A DNA stretch of 64,000 nt from Gracilaria gracilis (GCA_030374805.1 JARGSG010000193.1:186001-250000), one strand, 5' to 3'; numbered from the stretch's first letter, positions 46,301-60,090 are shown. The notes: generated by a model from the letters alone, not told the origin. Made by a program: numbers and translations.

Positions 46301-48101
46301 AAAGCGCGCCGATTGCACGCCTTCAGCGTGGTCAGCCCAGCTCTCCATTGTCAAGCGATTGGAAAAATGGAAGTACTTCTTCTGCATGTACCGGTTGGTG
46401 GCCTGTCGCATATTATTTTACAAAGCTCTACTTATCAACAAACATTCCATTACTTACCTCTAATTCTATCTTATTACATATTGTCTCTATCTTTTGGTTT
46501 ACAGACAGTTCTGAGTGATGCAGATGGTTCTACCGAAGCAAAGATCTCATACTTTTTTCTTCGTTTCTGGCTATTTTTTTTGCCCACGTGGTTTTTTGGC
46601 ACTACGAGAGTTTTAATGGTGATGATCGCTATGTTCAACCAGACTGTTACTCTTTGAGATGCAACTGACGTTCTAATTTGAATTTATGTCATGCAATAGA
46701 GCGGCTCAAATCGGACGATTATCGCAGTTGGGACGGGAGCAGTGCTGTTTTTGTCGGACACACTGAACGCGTACGGTTGTGCCGTACGGAGCAGCAGAGC
46801 ACTATGGGTAGGTACCTGCTTTGTGTCTCTCGCTTTACCAAAACTAAAGGATCTTCCGAGAGTGTTGCGATAGTGATGAATAAAGCTTTTTGAGGGGCGG
46901 TTAAGGTTCAGTCAATCGCACACCACACGTGCAACAATGCTTTTGGTATTATATTTGTATTCATAAAAATTAAAATTCTTGACTTATCCAATTTTACCGC
47001 GTCTCTCAGCTCGAAAGAACTGTAGAGCAAATTCCGAAGATGGTATTTATCTACCAGGATGTCCAATTCCTGCTCCCACAAAAGGGCGAACTCAGAAGTA
47101 GAGCCCTCTGCCCGTGAGCGTGCCGCGTGGCAGCCGGGTGTAAACCAAAGACGGTGCTGGAATAACCTGCCGAGGTAAAAAAGAGCGTGAGCCTAGAGAG
47201 TAAAAACCGACGACGTGTCACGAGAGAACCAGTCTAGAAGTGGAGCGAACGGTGCCGTAAGACGGTGTAATGCTCCTACGGAGAACCACACGAGCGAAGC
47301 TACGGCCCGTGCCAACGGCGGGGACAGGGCCGATAGCGGAACGAAACACACACACAAGGGTCCAAATATAACTCTTTACAGAGGCGGAAGCGAGGCCTGC
47401 ACCAGGAAAACGATGAACGAAATAACGATTCGGTACCTCGGCGAACGACAACAAATAGAACCTGATACTGGGGTAATTAGCGAAACAAGCCAGAAACTGA
47501 TAGTAAAAACTTCCTTAGGGACCCTGAGGGGTGATTGTACCGAGACCAGTCGTGGTTACTCTCCTTAGAGTAGAGGAGTCGTAAACCTACGTAGGCAGTA
47601 ACAACCATAGCCCGGCCTTCGGGATGAAGACCACGTACTTCAGGAAGAAGATACGACTCAGGTGAGTTTTACTTAGTGGCTCCAGAGCGAGGTCGCCCGA
47701 GCATATATACTATCTACTGTATCTAGGGCTGCGCACTCCCACGAGGGCTCTACACGTGTACAACCCAGTGTCAGGGTGCCAAAGTGTCTACCCAGCGGGT
47801 GTGACGCCAAATATTTGGACAAATATGCCACCAGGCCCTACTCTACACCTATTTCATAGGTTCTATCCCAGATTCTTTTAACGAGGTACGTTCCCAACAA
47901 TATTTCAAATCTCACCTGAAACCGGGTCCATATTCATAGTCTAACACGTCAGGGCTCAATGGGTAGAGCTCTATTATGAGAGACTTCATTGTGCCGATAT
48001 CGGATTGCAATTGCTTCACATCTTCCCCTCCTCAGCCAAGGGTTCGCGCTTTGGTTTGCGGGAAGGCGCCGGCGACCGGTACGTAAATACTAATCCTCAG
48101 A
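46301..48101. other. 1.8-kb non-coding stretch upstream of the Gag-like gene B
   Basis: No gene was recognised. It may include the LTR or leader of the element that carries Gag-like gene B, but no second copy was found for comparison. A possible intron end (CTAAT then CAG) lies just before the ATG at 48,102. Confidence 0.4.
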
Positions 48102-50040
48102 ATGGCGGACTCCGAGACTTCGGGAATACCTTCACAGCTCCCTGAACCAACGCGTGGTACACAACATCACTCTCCTCCGATGTCGCGGCAACAACCGTCA
48201 TCTCCAACCTTCTCTCCTACAGCAGGCATGAACCCTTTCGCTACTAACCCGCTTCAGGGAAACACTTTCTCAAGTGCCTCACAGGCGGCTTCGTCGAGTG
48301 CTGCTTCCTTCGAGAACCTTTCCTACTTAGGCTTTCAACAACCTCCGCCGCAGGCTTCATCTCAGTTCCATTCGTCCCAAGATATGGTGCCATCTCATCA
48401 ACCCTCGGGGTAGCAGCAGTCTCCTTACCAAATGGCAGGCTCGTCCGGATACTTCGGCGGGTTTATCTCGATGCCCCTCCCTCAAGGAGGTTCTCACGCA
48501 CAGCCGCAGTACCATTCATTTGCTTACCAACCTCCTGGCTACTTCTCCCAACAGGGCGCTCAACCTGGACAATCCTCGCAAGGCTACGACTCCGCAGCAC
48601 CTCCTCAGGCTCCCGATGTCGATGCAGCGGCCTAAAAGTCCGAGCAAGCTATGCCGTTAATGGTCAATGCCAGGGCCTGGATCGGCTTGGAGAGTCTCCG
48701 TTTCAGACGGCCCCTGCAGCATGGCGAGGTGTATTGCCATGCCCCTTGGTTCCATCCGACGGCCGTAGCAGACGAGGCTCTTATTGACTCGTATGCTGAG
48801 AACCGTTACCTCCCAGGTGGGATCCATCGCGAAGTAGTTCGGTCCAGAAGCTGGCGTCTCCGTGTGGCGGTCGATCCCCTGCACCTGTTTTGTGCGGGCG
48901 GTGATTCCCTTAGTCGCACTAGGGCACTGTGGGCTCGTGCTGCCTATGAAGGAGCTAGCCGTGTTCGCTCGGATCACTTGGTACCGTTGCGGTTCAACTT
49001 CGACGTGTCACATTTCCGAACTTTCGGCGAGAGCTCCTACAGATACGCATTAGCGAAGTTGGACGAATCTCCCCATAGGGCTGAGATACCGAACGTGGTC
49101 GATGGTTTGCTTCTCTGGAGTCGTCCCTTTCTTCGGGCGGAATTCCGATACCGTCGGCGATCATCCAATGATTTCTTGTGGAGCTTTGAGCGCCGTGTGC
49201 GGCTTGAGCGAAGCTTGCGGTCCCGTCGAGGGTTCCCGATTCCGTATCCACACTTGGAGGCTGAGCGATTGAGCTACAACTCCCTGCCGGGGCGATACGC
49301 TGTGCTTTCCAGCTGGTGGCCGAATGTCGAGGTCTCGCGGGGGTGCTACGCCGAGCTTCCTCCATGCCTCTACTATGTAGGCTGTAGAATGTTGAACGAT
49401 CCCCGCTCTACGAACTGGACGCTCTTTTTGGCGGAGTGGGGTGGCCGCGTGGCGGTACATCTCCTGTGGGATACGTACGATCATTGCCGTCTCTGGTATC
49501 TCCTTCCGATGCTCCGATGGACTATCCGGCGACATGATCTGTCTATACCGTTGGGGTCCGATTCCAACCAAGAAGAGGTTCACCTGCTCCTACGCTTCAT
49601 CGAGGCCGTCGATTGGGACCGGATTCCGGTGCACTGGCAGCCAGAAGATGGCCCTCGCGGCAACGACCCATCACCGGGGAGAATATCCACCTGCTCAGGG
49701 ACCTTCGCGTACTACGATCCGTGGGAACGGCAAATGATCTCCGAGGCTCATGCTAGAGCGATGATGCGGGCCCCTAGGGCTATGCCGATTGGACACCCGA
49801 CTGGGTTCGTGTTCCCTGACGACTGAGGGCCTCCACCGGAATGGGTCGATCCCTCTTTGGACCATGGTGATGGCGAGGTGGTGGACGACGACATCCCCCT
49901 TGTGGTTGTTCCCAATACGGGCGCTGACGCGGCACAGGTCCCTGCGGAAGGCACTCAAGCTCCCGCGGGTTGGGGTCTTGCGACGCCGGCTCCCGAAAGC
50001 AACGTTGGTCACCAGTACTCTGGGCAGGGTGCCTGAGGGC
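48102..50040 (+). mobile_element. Gag-like gene of a Ty3/gypsy-type element (copy B), convergent with pol 1
   Basis: A plus-strand Gag-like gene homologous to copy A at the left edge. The N-terminal part (48.10-48.63 kb) is rich in Ser, Pro and Gln and holds FGGFISMPLPQ, the counterpart of FRSVPLP in copies A and C. The body (48.65-49.83 kb) has APWFHPTAV, an Arg/Trp/Tyr-rich core with YDHCRLWYLLPMLR, and PWERQMI near its end; an acidic tail runs to about 50.04 kb. No zinc knuckle or enzyme motif is visible. It ends about 360 bp from the chromodomain end of pol 1, which lies on the opposite strand, so the two converge. The gene has about three breaks. The role as Gag is inferred. Confidence 0.65.
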
Positions 50041-50398
50041 GTGTAGTTCTTTCGCTCGGATACGATAAACTCAATTAGGCCACAGCTTTGCATTATTTCT
50101 CTCCTACTGTAGGACCTTTCTCGTGTTCGAGCTTCTTTCATACTTCCTTCCTTTTCCTTCTTCATTTCCTAACCAGGATGCACTTCATTTCCATTCGTGG
50201 CAACATCTTCCTAGATACTTCATCACTTCTTACCTCTTAGTTCCGTTACACGGCGATGAACCGACAATTCGGTGCGTTCTTTCTTTGTTCATACTGTACA
50301 TAAGACCAACCTTGTTGGTGTCTTCTCTTTCCTTCTTAGAGCTCCTCGTAACCCACCGCGGAGCAGCACACCATTTTTACCAGGTGTCGGTGACGGTT
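50041..50398. other. Gap between convergent Gag-like gene B and pol 1
   Basis: About 360 bp with no gene. A pyrimidine-rich stretch lies at about 50,140-50,170. It should hold 3' ends for both convergent genes; no clear polyadenylation signal was identified. Confidence 0.4.
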
Positions 50399-53300
50399 CT
50401 ATCCCACTTGGGCATTATCCAGAGTTGGGGGTAATGCGGACCGGGTTCTTCGGTGATAAGCGATGATCTTGGACCTCGGAAGGTGCTCAATTGGCTCCCA
50501 AGTGTCCTGCTCTGGGAGATAGCCGTACCAACCGACGCGATAGATTACTTTCCCGCCCTGGGCAGCATCGTGCTTCACGATACGATCGACCACGAAATCC
50601 TGTGGGTATACCCCGACGTCTTCGGTTTCTTTGGTTTTTCCCGACATTGGTCTTTGCTTCTCTACGTAACCCGAGAGGGTACACGCAAGTAACAACGGGT
50701 TTCCGACTTCGGTGAGGTGGCGGTGTCTCGTTGACGAGTGCGCTAACCGTCACTACGGGGAATGACTAACTTCCGTTTTCGGCTGCCAATCTCCACGAAA
50801 GTGGCTTCTGGTGGCAGCTCTTCACTTCCGAAGTCCGGTACACTAACCACTTTTCCCAGCGGGCATCAACTTTAACTAAAGACGACGTTCCTGATCCTTG
50901 CGAAGTTGCTTCTCGACGCGGGAGAGCCGTTGCGACGGAGATACTGCGTTTGAACACTCCCTGTGCAGGGTGGCGGATTGGCCGGGCCACGGCGCTGTAT
51001 TGCGTCGTGTGCGCGCGCACTCGACGAGTGCCGACCAATCGGAACAGTTTGCACTACTCCATGTGGCAGAGTGCAAGCCAATCCGGTAGCGTTGCACCCT
51101 GAGTGGGTATCTCCCGTGCACGGCGCTGTCCTACCGAGGGCTTCTGCGCCACACGATGCTTTCCATAAACTTCCCTTTCTGAACCAGGCTCTACGACCTT
51201 ATCCACAAGGATCCTTCACTTCGCAACACCTACTGTAGGTTCTTCCCATGGGGCTAATCGCCGCGCTGACCCATTGACGGGTCGGCGGAGACCGTCTTTT
51301 CGTTACGTCTTGCCTTCTGCGCCTCTTGCGAGCCAGGCGTAGAAGTAGCCAACGACTTGGACGCTTGCCCACGAGAGTTCTCATCACTAGCAGTGGTCTT
51401 CCCCACAGGGGTAACTTCGTCTTCATGACTGACATTCGCCTCGACCGAGGATCCCACACGCGTGTGCGTTAGCGGCGATATTCCCAATCCGGGCTCCTGT
51501 CTCTTTGAGAGCTCAAGCACGTCAGCCAATCAAGCAGATGCCGGAGCAGCCTGAGCGCGATTACGTGGGTCCTCCCCCTCCTTAGGGTGCGATACGGCAG
51601 CTGATATTACTGTAGCCGGGGGTCGAACTCGAGTTGAGTGCGTAGGCGTAGCTCGAGAGGGTGGGCTATCCTTGAATAGCTCTGATACCTCAGATAGTTC
51701 CGATAAACCCCGTCCTTGATGCGGAAGAATCGACGGGCGGTTCGCGCTCTCCCCGTTTGATTCCGTTCCTTCCTGTGTTTCAGGTACTTCAGTTCCAGTT
51801 TTCGGTAGCGTTACCAATTCTTGGAGTGGGCTCGGTGCCCTGTAGACGCGATCGCGTGATATCCGTTCGTGTTGGTTATTAATTTCCAGCACGACTGTGT
51901 CTCCAGGCATGGAAATAACTTTGTAGGGTCCATCCGCAATCGGCGATAACTTGTGGTGGCGTTCGTTCTTCGGGTTGTAATACTCCTTACGAAGGAGCAC
52001 ATAATCTCCTACCTGTAAGTTAGTTAACGGTCTCCGAATTCAGCTATCAAATTTGCGCTTGTAGGCGAGCTGAGCCCTGTCCATAAAGGCACGTGCTGCA
52101 GGTACCAGCTTGATGAGACATTTCTTCCACGCATCGCGGTACAAGCCTGGTGATGGGAACGTATCCAGAGTTGGCTGCCCCTCGATGGCTAGAGGAGGTG
52201 GTCTCCTCGACAGTACCAGCTCGAATGGTGAAAGTCCTGTTACCCGATGAACCTGGGTGTTGTACGCATACGTGATAGCGTCCGTGAACTGATCCCACGT
52301 CTTGGGATGATCTGTCACATAGGATCTCAAAGCACCAAGGATGGTTCGATTGAATCTCTCTACTTTTCCATTCGCTTGGGGATGATAAGTCGTAGTGAAT
52401 AAACTCCTAATATCCAGGATCCTGCACACATCTTGAAAGAACTTCGAGGTGAATTGAAAGCCGTTATCGGAAAGTAACTGTACCGGTGGGCCATACACAA
52501 AGACCCAGTGGGTAACAAACGCTTGAGCCACAGCGGCTGCTGTTATCCGTTTGAGCGGCACTGTTCTAACCAATTTAGAGAACCTGTCGGTGATGACCAG
52601 TAGGTACCGATTTCCTCGAGAGCTCCTAATCAATTCTCCAAGAATGTCAATGGCGACGAACTCCAGCGGTGCCCGTGCGGGAAACAACTTTAACTCCATC
52701 GAGTAGTTTCTTAATTTCACGTCATTCTTGGCACAAGCCTGACAGGAGCGGCGGACTGCGTAACAATCGAACGCCATTGCAGGCCAATAAAAATCCCTTC
52801 TTAAGGTGAGATAAAGCTTCCTTCCTCCCGGGTGGGCTCCCAACTTCAAATAGTGAGACAAGTGCAGTACGCGACTCTGTAAGGAGTGAGGTACCACCAT
52901 TTGTGGGTTGGTTTCAACAGTTCGCACCAAGTAGCCTTGCTCATTCACCTGGAAAGGTATCCTATACCCACCGTTCAGACGGGCCCTAACCTGTGTACAA
53001 AAGGGAACCGTCTGCTGTTCCCGTATCATCTCCTCGGGCGAAGTCGGTACAAATGACCCGGTATCCGGTTCTACAGTTTGTGTGTCGAGGATATCGTCAC
53101 ACACATCATCCGATAGGATTTCTGTCTTCTCCTCATCGAGGTCACCAACCATGAAGCATGGTATCTCTTCCGTGTCCTCGGTGGGTTCAGCTTCTGCTGC
53201 AGTGCCCAAACGGGATAGAGCGTCTGCCTGCAAGTTTAAGGAGCCTTTCTTGTACACTACTTCAAAGTCACATTCCGAAAGTCGGAGTCTCCATCTCATC

Positions 53301-55834
53301 AGTCGTCCCGACGGTCCGGTAATTTCCATGAGCCAGCGTAGGCAAGAATGGTCCGTGTGTACCCGAAAGTGGGTTCCCATGAAGTATGGTCTCAACGTTG
53401 AGAGGGCCCATACAACGGCAAGGCATTCCTTCTCCGAGACGGAGTAATTCCGTTCGTGCACATTCAGTGATCTCGACCAATACCCGATAGGGTGCCGTTT
53501 GCCAGACTCTTCCACCTGGAACAACGCACAACCAATTTGGTTCGCACTCGCATCAGTGTCAACCTCGTAGGGTAAGCCGGGTTTCGGCAGGGCCAAGACT
53601 GGTGGCGACGTTACAGCTTTAATTAGTGCTGCAAATGCGGAGGCTTTCGCATCGCCAAAGGGTTCCAATTCCACTGGTCTTCCTTTCATCAGGAGTGTGT
53701 TCAACGGCGAAGCGATATCCGAAAAGTTCGGCACGAAACGACGGTAAACGTTACACAGGCCTAAGAAAGATCGAAGCTTAGTTTGAGTTCTTGGGTAGTT
53801 CGCCTCTTTCAAGGATTTTGCCCGCATTTTGTCAATTGAGGGCTTACCTGGGCGAATAATATGCCCAAGGTACTTAACGAATTCGGTGAAAAACTCGCAC
53901 TTCTTAAGCTTCAAGGTAATCCCTGCGTCGCGTAAAACGGTCATAACTTCCCGTACATGGGTGAGATGGTCCTCCGTGTTACTGGAAAAGACGACGACGT
54001 CGTCCAAATATACTAAACAGGTGGTCCACTTGAACCTAGCCAGCCGAATATCAACCGCTCGCTGAAACATTGTGGGGGCGTTCGTTAACCCAAAGGGCAT
54101 TCTTCGAAAATGGTACAGGCCTTGATGGCACACGAAGGCGGTCTTATCCTTATCTCCATTCTCTATGGGCACTTTCCAGTATCTTCAATTGGCATCTAAA
54201 GTGGTAAACACTTTCGCGCTCCCTAGAGAGTTGATATATTCGTCTATACGGGGAATCGGGTATACGTCTTTCACTGTAACCGCATTTAACTTTCGGTAAT
54301 CGATGCAAAATCTCCATGATTCATCTGTCTTCGGCACCAAAACAACTGGTGACGCCCAAGGGGATTGAGCGGGTCCAATAACGCCGGCTCGGAGCATCTT
54401 CTCGACTTGAGCTTTTTCCTCTTCTCGCGCCTTCGGTCCTGCCATATAAGGGTGTTGCGCAATGGGCCGAGTGTCCGGAAGTAGATCGATGCAATGTTCT
54501 GTGACTCCAATTGTTCCGAGAGTACCATCCCACATGGGCGTAACCTCGCGAAGCATATCGCGTAGCTTCTCCCGATGGGACTTCGGTACGCGCTCCAAAT
54601 TGAGCTTCCTTAACTCCTCGACAGGGTTCGTGTGTTCAGTGCCAGGTGGCAACGGCTTAACCTCAAAAGGTGCTGGGGTGTCTGAACCCGAGTTCTTCTG
54701 GGTATCATTTGTATCGGCTTCAAGTGACTCAATCCGTAATTCGGCGAATTCGGCGGCCTCCTCCCCCTTTTTAGGGTCAGACACACCGGACATGGTTCCA
54801 ATTGGAATCTTCGTGGGTATCACTGCAGCGGGGTGCGGTAGTACCGTGCCAATTACTTGGTTTTTTGTTAACCATTGTCTGGTTTTGCCAAGATTGGCGA
54901 CGAGGACCTGAAAGGCTTCATCCGGTTGGATCGTTACAACTCCATTAGCCAAAGCGATCTGGCGCTCTTCGTATAGTGCCGGTGACGGCTGCACTCTGTG
55001 TAGACCAAACTGTTTGATGACGACTTCGACCCAGACCTGGGACTCCGGCGGAAGGTGCACCGATTTGAGCACGTGCAACTTCGTTGATGCCACTGTGTCT
55101 TTGGTAGGCTGATGTGCAACCGGAAGCGGTACTTGTTTCTGCGTAGCAGCTTGCAGAGGTCTCTGCACAATCGGAATTATTGAACCGTCTTCCATTTCTA
55201 CGGTACGCTTCCGAGGACGGATATTTTCTACAAACCTGTCACAGAAATCACAACCCAGTATAACTGGTGCGGCTGGCGAATCCCAAACGACGAAATCTAC
55301 CTTCACGAGGTGCCTTCCTAATCTCACCAGGAGCGAAATGTAACCATCCGTACTAATCGGATTGTTGTTGGCATCCGAAATATTCATTGACGGACCGTAA
55401 CGAACACGTTCCTGAATAGCAGGCGGTATCAGTTTCCTGTGAATAAGGTTAGGAGCAGCGCCTGTGTCTAGGACAGACAACTGACGAACAATAAAATGTT
55501 CTGAAAGGCCGAGATCGGCGTAAACTTTATAGTTCCGCTTGATCATAGCCAGGATTCTATCCGGGAGACGGGAATTATGGGCCCGTATCCACGGTCGACA
55601 AAGAACACAAAAGTGTTCCGAATCCACGTCGGTGGCTGCCATTTTCCTTGATGGGATCGTAACAGTCGGAGAGCGAAGCGGAGGCGCCTCGGGCGTCTTC
55701 TGCTTCGACTTGGAAGACGCCCCTCCCGTCGGGGGGACTCCCATATTTAGTTTTTGGGAGATAGAACCGCCTGATGCGGGCGATTTCCCTTCGCGGGGCC
55801 TACTAGCACGGCACGTGTCGGTTGGCCTCAACAC
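50399..55834 (-). mobile_element. Ty3/gypsy chromovirus pol 1 (protease to chromodomain), minus strand
   Basis: Read on the minus strand from about 55.8 kb. A short Cys motif (HFCVLCRPW) is near 55.6 kb and protease (SVLDTGAAPNLIH) near 55.47 kb. Reverse transcriptase starts near 54.5 kb (WASPVVLVPKTDESWRFC, YRKLNAV) and continues with FRRMPFGLTNAP and LVYLDDVVVFS near 54.0 kb. RNase H (VDTDASANQIGC) is near 53.55 kb. The integrase zinc region (GRDFYWPAM-type, CQAC) is near 52.75 kb and its core (FVAIDILGE, LLSDNGFQFTSKF, PQANGKVERFNR) at 52.35-52.65 kb. A chromodomain (YRVGWYGYLPEQDTWEP) is at 50.5-50.6 kb. No Gag is encoded upstream of the protease, where a normal gypsy element has it. The gene has about four breaks. 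Confidence 0.88.
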
Positions 55835-55842
55835 GGCACTGA
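55640..55842. promoter_or_regulatory. Head-to-head junction of two pol genes, possible shared promoter
   Basis: The two pol genes point away from each other here. The plausible first Met of pol 1 (before the HFCVLC motif) is near 55.64 kb, and that of pol 2 (MYPLTGVLDTGAG) is at 55,842. Only about 200 bp separate them, and open frames from both strands overlap across it. No TATA box or LTR copy is recognisable. Either it is a divergent promoter or the join left by a rearrangement. Confidence 0.4.
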
Positions 55843-58800
55843 TGTACCCGTTAACGGGAGTTCTTGATACAGGAGCCGGACCCTGTCTGGTTTACGAACG
55901 CCATCTCCCTCCGAATTGGCGCTCGAAACTCAGACCGGACGTAAAACCCCGAATTACGGACGCGTCGAAGAACCGAATGGACGTTGTGGGAGTTCTCACC
56001 CTTATGGTCCGAATCAGTGAGCTTAATGTACGAGTACAGTTCCTGGTGGTTTCTAACCTCTCCATCAGCGTACTACTCGGTACTTCTTTTATTGAAAAGT
56101 ACGTCTTGTCAATACTACCACCGAAACGGACAATACTCCTACGACACTCCAAACCGGTGTCTATACAGTCTTCCGCCTACGGACCAAACGCACCTTCCGC
56201 GCCGGAACCAGAACCCGAACGGGAAACTCCATCTAATAAGATACACCTTGCCCGTCCGGTTGTTCTACCCCCAATGTCGGAAACGAACGTCTTGGTAAGT
56301 ACCAAAACGTCAGGCTTGGTCTTTTTACAGTCTCATCACCGAACGGGATCAACGCTTGAACTCACACTCCTTGCGGGTGGAGTTATGGAGCTCCGAACGG
56401 AGGTACCCTTTCTCGTTCGCGTGGCGAACTTTTCTGACCGCTCGGTTCGACTACACAATAACACCGTTATCGGACTTGCTCCTCCATCTCCTGTAACGCT
56501 CATAACTCCGCAACCATCGTCGCGGAGCCACTAGTCTAAGGAGGAGGAACACATTCCGATTTCGGGTAGTAATTCCGAACGGGAATACAAGGATACCGAA
56601 CAGGAGCAAGAAACCGCACGGAAAGATGAGATCGATTAAACCAGCAAGGTACAGATCAGTCCTGAGTATCTTACCGAACGGGACAAAGTCATTGAGCTAC
56701 TTCGACCGTTTGCGGACATGTGGGACGGCCATCTCGGAACGATTGCGGCAGCGAAGCACCGCATCCATCTGGAACCAGGCTCGAAGCCCATATTCCAGAT
56801 GCCGTACCGTGCAGGACCCGCTCGGAGAGAACTTGAACGTAAGGAGGTGACAAAGCAGCTCGCTGCTGGTGTCATAGAACCGTCATCGGCAGAATGGGCC
56901 AGCCCCGTCGTATTCGCGCTCAAGAAAGACGGAAGCCTTCGCTTCTGAGTCGACTACCGCCGGTTGAACGCTACGATCGTACGGGACACATACCCACTAC
57001 CCCGAATAGACGAGTGCATCGACTCTCTTGGAGATGCACAAATCTTCTCCACTTTGGACGCCAACAGTGGTTATTGGCAGACCGAAATGGATGAATCAAA
57101 CCGGGACAAAACGACGTTCACGTCGCATATGGGACTGTACCGTTATCGGAGAATGCCGTTCGGACTCAAGAACGCACCGGCTACTTTCCAGCGTGCTCTC
57201 GATATCATCCTATCACGGGTGAAGTGTCAGTACGCAATGGTGTATATTGATGACGTAATCATCTATTCCCGGACGGTTGAAGAGCATTATGACCATGTGC
57301 GGACCATACTGCATATGCTCCGTTCGGCTGGTGTTACTCTCCGACTGGACAAGTGCTACTTTTTCAGTGACACGGTGGACTATTTAGGCCGCCTAATCCG
57401 ACCGGGAAAGCTTCAAGTGTCTCTCAAGACACAGAATGCTATCAAGCAGGCTAAACCGCCTACGACCCAGACGAAGCTCCGATCGTTCTTGGGGCTCTGT
57501 AACCTTTTACGTCGGTTTGTCGCAAACTTCGCTCGAATTGCGGCTCCATTGAACCGCAAGTTCGAGAAAGGGCAACTCACGAAGTTTGAGGCATTGACCG
57601 ATACGGAATACGAAGCCTTTGACGAATTACGTCAGAGACTGATACGCCCGCTCATTTTGGCCATTCCCCGTCAAGGGTACCGTACGTTCTGGATACAGAC
57701 GCATGCGACCGACAGGTAGGATGCACCCTGCTACGGAAGCAAACGGACGGAGGCTTACTACCGATCGGTTACTGGAGCCGCTCTCTATCCAAGACCGAAC
57801 GGCAATACTCGACTACCGAACGGGAATGCCTTGCGGTCGTCTGGGCCATACTGCACCTCCGTCCGTACCTGGAAGGTCAGAGGTTCACTGTCCGAACGGA
57901 CCACCACTCCTTGAGGTGGATAGTGAACCTTGAGGACGCGTCAGGACGATTGGCCAGGTGGCGGCTGCGTCTAATGGAGTATGACTTCGATGTCGTCTAC
58001 CGTCCGGGTATCAAGCACCAAGCGGCTGATGCCCTTTCTCGCATCCGGACGGATGGCGAAGACGATGCCCCATTGGACGAAGAGGTCCTCTGCTTGCTAG
58101 TGGATGACCGTACGGACGATGGCTACTTTATCACCAACATTATCGTTAACGGTGATGAGTACAGCGACGTCTGCCTCGACTGGCCAACGCCCGAACGGAA
58201 ATCTGCTGGTATCCCCGAGTTGCTTGCTGTCACCTCGGAGGAAACCAATATCGTTCCGGTCACGGTCGAAGAGCTGGTACGAGCTCAAGCAGATGACCCT
58301 TTCTGTGAGTCCGTACGGAAAGAAATCGGCAACGGTGTCACTCTGTTCGACATTGACCGAAACGGACTTATCGTGCGCAAAGCCCCACTGGACGGCGCCA
58401 TCCAGAAGGTCGTACCTGCATCACTGCAGGCACGCGTTCTCTACTTGGCACACTACCGCCGTCTCGTTGGCCATCCGGGCTCCACTTGGATGTATGAAAG
58501 TCTCCGTCGAGACTTCTACTGGCCACATATGGCCAATGATGTATTCCAGACCGTACGGGACTGTCGCACCTGCCCGGCAACGAAGGGAACACACTTCAAG
58601 TCGCAGAGGCTGCTGAAGCTGTTCCCCGCCGCCCGTCCGCTGGAATTCGTCGCGATGGACATCGTCGGTCCATTCACGAAGTCCGTAAACGGTTACCAGT
58701 ACATACTGGTTATTACCGATCGGGTTAGCAAGATAGCTCGCTCTATACCTGTGCGGTCAACCACAGCTCCTGTAGTGGCAAAGGCCTTCCTGGAGAACTG

Positions 58801-59850
58801 GGTTTATCCGTACGGAATACCAAACTACTTGCTAACCGATAACGGAACTCAATTTGTCTCTAAGTTCTTCGAGACTGTGTGCACCACGTTGGGAACCAAA
58901 CAAGTACTGACAACCGCGTACCATTTGCAAACGAATGGTCAGGCCGAACGGTTTAACAAAACACTCGTGGAGAGGTTATGCCACTACGTAGCGGATCATC
59001 AGAACACTTGGCACGCGTATGTGCAACCTCTTACGTACGGTTACAACCTACAGATCCATCGATCTCTCGGTACCGCACCGTTCGACGTTGCGCTAACACG
59101 TAAACCACCAAGCGTTCTGTACTGTGTGATCAGTACGTCAGTGGACCCAACGACGCCTACACAGCCCACTGCCGCTCGGTTAAAACGCTACACCCTCAAG
59201 CTCCTACAGGCCACGCTGCAGACCGCTCGGAAAAAGTTGACCCGCGCCCAACAGCGCTATAAAGAAAATTTGATAAGTCCGTACGGTACACGCCGAGCTT
59301 TGCCCCTGGGGAAGAGGTGTTTGTTGACCGATCGGACTATAAGAACGCAGAGAAGGACCTTACGGATCAGGAACGTACGTATCGGAAGCTCTTACCGAAG
59401 ACGGTTGGTCCGTTTAAGGTCGTATCCGCAACGGATGCCACTGTCACTCTGAACCAAGACGGTATTCACAACACCGTCAATATTGACAGAGTGACAAAAG
59501 CCCCAACCGCACGGCCAGCAACCACACCGGTCACTTCCGAACGGACACGCGGCACAGTAGCTGCTGACCCTGAGAGATCGTATGCGGACGAACAAGTCGA
59601 CGACCAACCCACTCCACCGCCCGGAACAGTTCCGAGCGTGGTGGAACGCGTCGTCGACCATCGCGACACCCTAAACGGACAGGAATACCGCGTACGATGG
59701 CACGGGTACTGCATCGATCAGGATACCTTCGAACCGCCGGAACACATCCCCCCAGCACTTTATCGCCCGCTATTGGCGTCGCCGAAACCCTTCGGTAACG
59801 GCGACACCTTAAGGAGGGGGAAAGGGGCGCATCCGAGATCCGAGATCGTA
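55842..59850 (+). mobile_element. Ty3/gypsy chromovirus pol 2 (protease to chromodomain), plus strand
   Basis: The order is protease (GVLDTGAGPCLVYERH, 55.85-55.9 kb), then reverse transcriptase at 56.7-57.6 kb (WASPVVFALKKDGSLRF, FSTLDANSGYWQ, YRRMPFGLKNAPATF, MVYIDDVIIYS). RNase H follows at 57.65-58.05 kb (TDHHSLRWIV-type motif). The integrase zinc region (RRLVGHPGSTWMYESLRRDF) is at 58.45-58.6 kb and its core (EFVAMDIVGPF, LLTDNGTQFVSKFF, TNGQAERFN) at 58.63-58.98 kb. A chromodomain (YRVRWHGYCIDQDTFEPPEH) is at 59.69-59.74 kb. It resembles pol 1 in layout but differs in sequence and is filled with CCGWACGG words. As in pol 1, no Gag precedes the protease. About three breaks. Confidence 0.88.
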
Positions 59851-60090
59851 CGTACTGGCTCGCAAGCGGTGAACCGTCACGGGGCACCAAAAGGCGCCGC
59901 CACTACGTTACTATTTGGCGGCAAACCGCCACCAACGTACCCCTATTGGTCAATTACTTTCCAATTTTTACAAAACGGCGCCTTTTTCGACAATGCCACA
60001 CGCAGAACGACATGCTATTGGCCCACAGGTCATCACAAACAATCAAAAGTTTACTTAGGAGAAAAGAAAGCTATTAATACGCACGGTCAA
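59851..60090. other. Gap between convergent pol 2 and Gag-like gene C
   Basis: About 240 bp without a gene. It has a local inverted repeat TTTGGCGGCAAACCGCCA near 59,913. The 3' ends of both convergent genes should fall here. Confidence 0.45.

Noticed and set aside
44260-46518. Long open frames of 150-235 residues on both strands
   Set aside because: The block is strongly biased in composition. Frames on both strands stay open together, and products are Ser/Pro/Arg or Arg/Gly/Glu repeats without any domain.
50766-51240. A solo LTR inserted between the integrase tail and the chromodomain of pol 1
   Set aside because: The stretch lacks similarity to pol, but no target duplication or second copy could be identified.
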